Shown piece after piece: positions 63,701-64,000 of a stretch of 64,000 bases of DNA. The notes below the pieces were generated by a model. The model saw only the letters and a list, made by a program, of their open reading frames with translations. It was not told the DNA's origin and did no database searches. The stretch's first letter is position 1. Every line of letters starts with the position of its first letter. This DNA comes from Yarrowia lipolytica (Eukaryota > Ascomycota > Dipodascomycetes > Dipodascales). Made by a program: the position numbers and the translations under genes. The DNA lies in assembly GCF_001761485.1 (NCBI RefSeq), contig NC_090774.1, positions 3,596,001 through 3,660,000 of the forward strand, written 5' to 3'.

Positions 63701-64000
63701 ACTCTGGCCACCTTACCGTTGCTCCTTCGTCTCCCACGCTCACAAGAACACGGTCATACACCATCAGTGCTCCTGGTCCCTCTTACGATGCCACCATTTC
63801 CTACGTGTTTGTGGCTGGTAACGACCAGAGCGACTACCCCGTGATCGAGTGGGCCAACTCTCTCGGCGATGTGGAGACAGTGCTTACTGTCGGCCTTCAT
63901 TCGGAGCACAGCCCTGCAGCTGTCAGTGTTGAGGGTCTCAACGGTCTGACTCTGGCTCTCCGAGAGCTTGCCGTGGGAGACCGCAGTGATATCAAGGGCG
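60793..64000 (+). CDS. Trehalose synthase complex regulatory subunit (Tps3/Tsl1 type), 5' part
   Basis: The gene runs off the right edge; at least 1040 residues are visible. The CDS is join(60793..60815, 60903..>64000). Exon 1 codes only MTLIVVS plus two bases; the 87-nt intron has GTGAGT and CTAACACAG. Splicing gives MTLIVVSLFLPYTINFNLD, matching the Tsl1/Tps3 start (ALIVASLFLPYQPQFELD). A disordered Ser/Pro-rich region (about 30-230) precedes a GT20-like synthase domain with WPTLHYQ, WIHDYHLLLVPEM (H376), VTFPSSEVFRCL, SRDKLDSLRGIKQKLLAYEHFL and LREGMNLTCHEF (N608). The phosphatase-like domain shows LFLLNLEGRD near 734-742 where active Tps2 has a DYDGT-type motif, so it lacks the nucleophile Asp. 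That points to a non-catalytic scaffold/regulator of the Tps1-Tps2 complex. Confidence 0.88.

Overview
The window looks like nuclear DNA of a budding yeast, almost certainly Yarrowia lipolytica or a very close relative. The reasons are the protein-level matches, strong use of CGA (Arg), GAG and CTC codons, CTG read as Leu at conserved sites, and short introns with GTGAGT/GTAAGT donors whose branch site is fused to the acceptor (CTAAC-N(2-3)-AG). The species and the likely chromosome (E, from memory of the acetyl-CoA hydrolase locus) are inference.

Layout, left to right (strand): RPL36 (-), COA4-like twin CX9C protein (+), PRKRIP1-like spliceosome factor (-), SEC31 (+), secreted DUF7137-type protein (-), a fungal membrane protein (-), a possible LURP-one/Tubby-fold protein (-), TRM1 (-), MIM2-like (+), an unrecognised 209-residue protein (-), a two-finger C2H2 regulator with a fungal transcription-factor middle domain (+), RPL32 (-), a penicillin acyltransferase-like C45 enzyme (-), a small membrane protein (-), FMP27 (-), TIF3/eIF4B (+), PPZ-type phosphatase (+), ATG14-like (-), RHB1 (-), ACH1 (+), a TatD nuclease (-), URK1 (+), a BAG-like protein behind heat shock elements (+), a decayed secreted-protein gene (+), an SPX phosphate transporter (-), and the 5' part of a TPS3/TSL1-type trehalose synthase subunit (+, runs off the window).

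Genes are single-copy housekeeping or signalling genes with 0.3-3.3 kb spacers. No rRNA, tRNA, CRISPR, LTR element or intact transposon was recognised. Several genes share nutrient and growth themes: RHB1 (TORC1 activator) lies directly upstream of ATG14 (autophagy), with PPZ1, a phosphate transporter, a trehalose regulator and two ribosomal protein genes also present. They are separate transcription units, not a cluster.

The most notable features are: three 49-50 nt introns in the FMP27 leader, the last of which splits the AUG; introns ending at or just before start codons in RPL32 and the LURP-like gene; the 7-codon first exon of the TPS3/TSL1 gene; a decamer GTACTTGTAC found about ten times and only in spacers; a 16-bp palindrome around CACGTG; upstream ORFs before the TatD and zinc-finger genes; and a possible non-AUG mitochondrial form of Trm1.
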